Shown here one piece after another: positions 6,430 to 8,404 of a stretch of DNA of 8,404 nucleotides; the first letter of the stretch is position 1; each line of letters begins with the position of its first letter. The position numbers were made by a program, and so were the translations under genes. The DNA is from Methanothermococcus okinawensis (GTDB taxonomy: Archaea; AGJL01; Methanococci; Methanococcales; Methanococcaceae). The stretch is taken from contig DQVU01000176.1 of the NCBI GenBank assembly GCA_015661585.1, positions 1-8,404 of the forward strand, given 5' to 3'. A model generated the notes under the pieces. It saw nothing but the letters and a program-made list of their open reading frames with translations, did not search any database and was not told the origin of the DNA.

Positions 6430-7323
6430 ATGATGAATATCTTAAAAGAAAATAAAACTATTTTAATTTTAATATCTTCAATATTAGTATTGGTATCATC
6501 CCTCTCTGGTTGTATTGGAAATGGAAATGATACAGATAGTAACGAGTATAGTACTGGCAATACCATAGAGATAGATTCTAATATTATCTATCCCCATTCA
6601 AAACCCTGTGGTGATGTTCCAGGATATTATTACAATATAATAGGAATTACTACAGAGGGTATAACTTTAAGTATATATGAAACCACTGATAATGTAGAGG
6701 ATATTTTAAAGTGGTATAGAAATAAACTAAGTACATTAGGATACGATGTGGTTGTAAATGCAACCATAGCAAAAATTTCAGGTCCGTACGGTACTATTGA
6801 ATACGGTATGATAATCTTTAAAAGAGAAAAGGATGCTATTGGAATTTGGGCAATGAAAGAGCCTCTCCAAGAAAGAACAATCTATTTCGTAGGTAAGGGA
6901 CCTGCTGATAAAATACTAGGTTCAGTACAACCCTCTGAGAGTACAGAAGTAGGAGATTCGACACCATCAACCCCTGATTACAACGAAGTGGAAAAACCAC
7001 AGTTACCATCTTCAGATAAAACCTCAGGAGAGGAACCAATACAAAGATATCCTAATTCAGTTATGTTAGAACATACTGTAGTTACTATAGATGGTAAAAA
7101 ATACATCTATATCAAGTATGGGACTGACAAAGATCCAGAGGATGTATTTAATTGGTATAAAGAAAATATTAAAAGAGAAGGTTGGAATATTATATATACA
7201 CTAAGTGATGGTAATGCATACTACATTACTTGTGACAGAGATGATAACAATGAAGTAGTCGCTATTGCAATAGATAAGGGAGAGTACACTATAATTAATA
7301 TAGAGTATATGGTGACTCAATAA
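6430..7323 (+). CDS. Predicted archaeal lipoprotein with two related repeat domains
   Basis: The protein begins MMNILKENK, followed by a hydrophobic segment and the lipobox LSGC, so it is probably exported and lipid-anchored outside the cell membrane. The start is set at 6430 because GGTGT at 6421-6425 lies 4 nt upstream, the same spacing as in galU, ribH and the chemoreceptor. An upstream in-frame ATG at 6412 lacks a binding site. The mature part has two similar domains of about 90 residues. Both start with YPxS, then have YxTxDxxED(I/V)xxWY(R/K) and a G(Y/W) turn: NVEDILKWYRNKLSTLGYDVV in the first and DPEDVFNWYKENIKREGWNII in the second (compare the parts around each WY). A linker rich in Ser, Thr, Pro and Glu joins them. 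I do not recognise the domain; surface ligand binding or envelope maintenance are possibilities. It is monocistronic in this window. Confidence 0.85.
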   Translation: MMNILKENKTILILISSILVLVSSLSGCIGNGNDTDSNEYSTGNTIEIDSNIIYPHSKPCGDVPGYYYNIIGITTEGITLSIYETTDNVEDILKWYRNKLSTLGYDVVVNATIAKISGPYGTIEYGMIIFKREKDAIGIWAMKEPLQERTIYFVGKGPADKILGSVQPSESTEVGDSTPSTPDYNEVEKPQLPSSDKTSGEEPIQRYPNSVMLEHTVVTIDGKKYIYIKYGTDKDPEDVFNWYKENIKREGWNIIYTLSDGNAYYITCDRDDNNEVVAIAIDKGEYTIINIEYMVTQ

Positions 7324-7398
7324 TAATTAATAAGTACCTTAAATTTATGATAGAGGGATTTTATTCTCCTTTTTAATAATTGAAATATCTGAAAACTT

Positions 7399-7420
7399 CT
7401 ATTTTTTGTTATTTTTACCC
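7399..7420 (+). terminator. T-rich terminator tract after the lipoprotein gene
   Basis: Runs of six T (7402-7407) and five T (7412-7416) lie about 80 nt past the stop, with an earlier five-T run near 7370-7374. U-rich tracts are the usual archaeal stop signal. The tract overlaps what may be the decayed front part of a repeat copy. Confidence 0.4.
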
Positions 7421-7435
7421 TATTTTATTTTATAT

Positions 7436-7468
7436 AATAATTATCTATTTTTATCGGGATTTTTGATG
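7436..7468 (+). repeat. Partial dispersed repeat copy (tail only)
   Basis: ATAATAATTATCTA followed by TTTTTATCGGGATTTTTGATG matches the tail of the copy upstream of the cofE-like gene (19 of 20 bases over TTTTTATCGGGATTTTTRAT) and the tail of the next copy at 7581-7604. The upstream core is not clearly preserved, though ATATCTG occurs at 7384-7390. Confidence 0.6.
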
Positions 7469-7490
7469 AGAAGATTGTAATCATTTTATT

Positions 7491-7605
7491 ACTCCAGTGT
7501 CCAGAAGTATTGAGGAAAGATATTTATCTGTTTATTTTCAGTGTTTAACGTTTTGAAGATTTACTTATATTTATTTTTTATAATTATTTTTATCAGGATT
7601 GATGG
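7491..7605 (+). repeat. Dispersed repeat copy, plus orientation, the most complete one
   Basis: Blocks in order: ACTCCAGTGTCCAGAAGTAT (7491-7510), TGAGG, TATCTGTTTATTTTCAGTG (7524-7542), TTTTGAAGATTTA (7551-7563), and the tail TTTTTATCAGGATTGATGG (7587-7605). Each block has a counterpart in at least one other copy. A GTAAT/ATTAC hairpin lies directly before the core (7477-7492), where the copies near 3500-3740 have a GAGAA/TTCTC hairpin. Confidence 0.65.
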
Positions 7606-7660
7606 TAGTTAGATATAGATTTTAGTTCCCATCAAAGTGGTGATTTGATTATTATAAAAA

Positions 7661-7740
7661 ATAAAATCCCAATGAAAATAATTAATAAAAAAATGGATAA
7701 AATCATTAAACATTTCAAAATATTTTCAGAACACCGAGAT
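7661..7740 (-). repeat. Degenerate repeat copy, minus orientation, facing the previous copy
   Basis: Read on the minus strand it has CGGTGTTCTGAAAATATT (compare CAGTGTCCAGAAGTATT), then GTTTAATGATTTTATCC, and a tail ending TTATTTTCATTGGGATT. Its tail pairs with that of the plus copy: 7596-7600 with 7665-7669 and 7581-7593 with 7672-7684 through one U-G, the latter all A/T otherwise. It is the most diverged of the copies and the call is less secure. Confidence 0.45.
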
Positions 7741-7867
7741 AAAGGTAGGAAATCCTATTGAGATATCACATTTGTATCATTATGACTATAACTACTAACT
7801 GTAGAGATGTTATTAAATTTCCCATAACCGATCCTTAAAAAGTATTTAACAATAAATAGGTAATATT

Positions 7868-8404
7868 ATGCTACAGAGGATATTAAGAATACTTGAGGAG
7901 AACGGTATCAAAGAACTTAGACCTCCCCAGAAGAAGGTTTTAGAGAGGGGTCTACTGGATAAAAAGAAAAACTTTCTAATTTCCATACCTACAGCAAGTG
8001 GAAAAACATTGATAGGGGAGATAGCCCTCTTAAATCATATCTTAGAGGATAGAAGTAAGAAGGGATTATTTATAGTTCCTTTAAAGGCGTTGGCATCTGA
8101 GAAGTACGAGGAGTTTAAGAGAAAATATGAAAAATACGGTATAAAGGTGGCACTCTCCATTGGAGATTACGACGAGGAGGAGGATCTAAGCGATTACCAC
8201 ATAATAATTACCACTGCGGAGAAGTTGGATTCCCTTATAAGACATAGGGTGAAGTGGATAGAGGATGTATCTGTTGCAGTTATTGACGAGATCCATCTGA
8301 TAGGGGATAAGGAGAGGGGAGGTACCTTAGAGGTACTTATCACCAAGTTGAAGAGTAAGTACAACGTCCAGATAATTGGACTCTCTGCCACCATAGGAAA
8401 CCCA
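7868..8404 (+). CDS. hel308: ATP-dependent DNA helicase Hel308, N-terminal part (cut by window edge)
   Basis: Hel308 is a superfamily 2, 3'-to-5' DNA helicase of archaea, related to human HELQ and PolQ, that acts at stalled replication forks and in recombination repair. The 179 codons present cover most of RecA-like domain 1. Visible motifs are the Q-motif-like ELRPPQ (16-21), Walker A PTASGKT (41-47), motif Ia VPLKALASEKY (70-80), motif Ib TTAEKLDSL (115-123), Walker B DEIH (140-143) followed by LIGDKERGGTLE typical of Hel308, and motif III SAT (173-175). The second RecA domain, winged helix and ratchet domain lie beyond the window. The start is supported by GGTAA at 7859-7863, 4 nt before the ATG. 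The gene stands alone after a 544-bp non-coding region. Confidence 0.95.
   Translation, partial: MLQRILRILEENGIKELRPPQKKVLERGLLDKKKNFLISIPTASGKTLIGEIALLNHILEDRSKKGLFIVPLKALASEKYEEFKRKYEKYGIKVALSIGDYDEEEDLSDYHIIITTAEKLDSLIRHRVKWIEDVSVAVIDEIHLIGDKERGGTLEVLITKLKSKYNVQIIGLSATIGNP

Larger units (their letters stand above)
7324..7867. other. 544-bp non-coding region between lipoprotein and hel308
   Basis: No credible coding frame is seen. The first 100 nt are T-rich and likely terminate the lipoprotein transcript. Repeat copies follow at 7436-7468 (partial), 7491-7605 (plus) and 7661-7740 (minus), the last two forming a loose foldback. Between them, TTGATGG (7599-7605) can pair with CCATCAA (7629-7635), and ATCAAA (7631-7636) can pair with TTTGAT (7644-7649), so the two hairpins exclude each other. 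The stretch 7741-7867 must hold the hel308 promoter, but no clear TATA box stands out; the TTAAAAAGTATTTAA region near 7834-7849 is the best guess. Confidence 0.6.

Noticed and set aside
7324..7867. Replication origin near the foldback and hel308
   Set aside because: No origin recognition box with flanking G-rich ends and no orc1/cdc6 gene is visible; AT-richness and inverted repeats alone are explained by the dispersed repeat.

Overview
The window comes from an AT-rich archaeon, most likely a thermophilic member of the Methanococcales (Methanocaldococcus, Methanotorris or Methanothermococcus type). The evidence is a Hel308 helicase, an archaeal Trm1 tRNA methyltransferase, a CofE-family protein, a methanogen-style lumazine synthase, GGTGA ribosome binding sites about 4 nt before starts, and heavy use of ATA and AGA/AGG codons. 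The species cannot be fixed from sequence alone. The chemotaxis transducer suggests it is not M. jannaschii itself, which as far as I recall lacks a chemotaxis system.

Layout. (1) 1-1107, minus: the N-terminal 369 codons of a membrane chemoreceptor with a PilJ/NarX-like sensor and HAMP linkers. (2) 1492-3402, plus: a compact cluster of galU, a 94-residue unknown protein, ribH and hisE, serving nucleotide-sugar, riboflavin and histidine synthesis. (3) 3403-4114: a 712-bp non-coding stretch holding an approximately 200-bp near-palindrome and one more repeat copy. (4) 4115-6259, minus: a CofE-like ligase-family protein downstream of trm1. (5) 6430-7323, plus: a lipoprotein with two similar C-terminal-type domains. 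(6) 7324-7867: a second long non-coding stretch with at least two, probably three, repeat copies. (7) 7868-8404, plus: the first 179 codons of hel308, cut by the window edge.

The coding genes are mostly ordinary housekeeping functions; the most notable signal is between them. Three intergenic regions (3489-3875, 5011-5090, 7436-7740) carry degenerate copies of one repeat. It has a core close to CTCCARTRTYCAGRA, then GAGG, then a TCTGTTTA block, then a T-rich tail ending near TTTTTATCRGGATT. Two copies fused tail to tail form the near-palindrome, another tail-to-tail pair forms a looser foldback before hel308, and one copy forms the leader of the cofE-like gene. I found these by eye alignment; I do not recognise the family. 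It could be a small non-autonomous mobile element or a structured RNA element.
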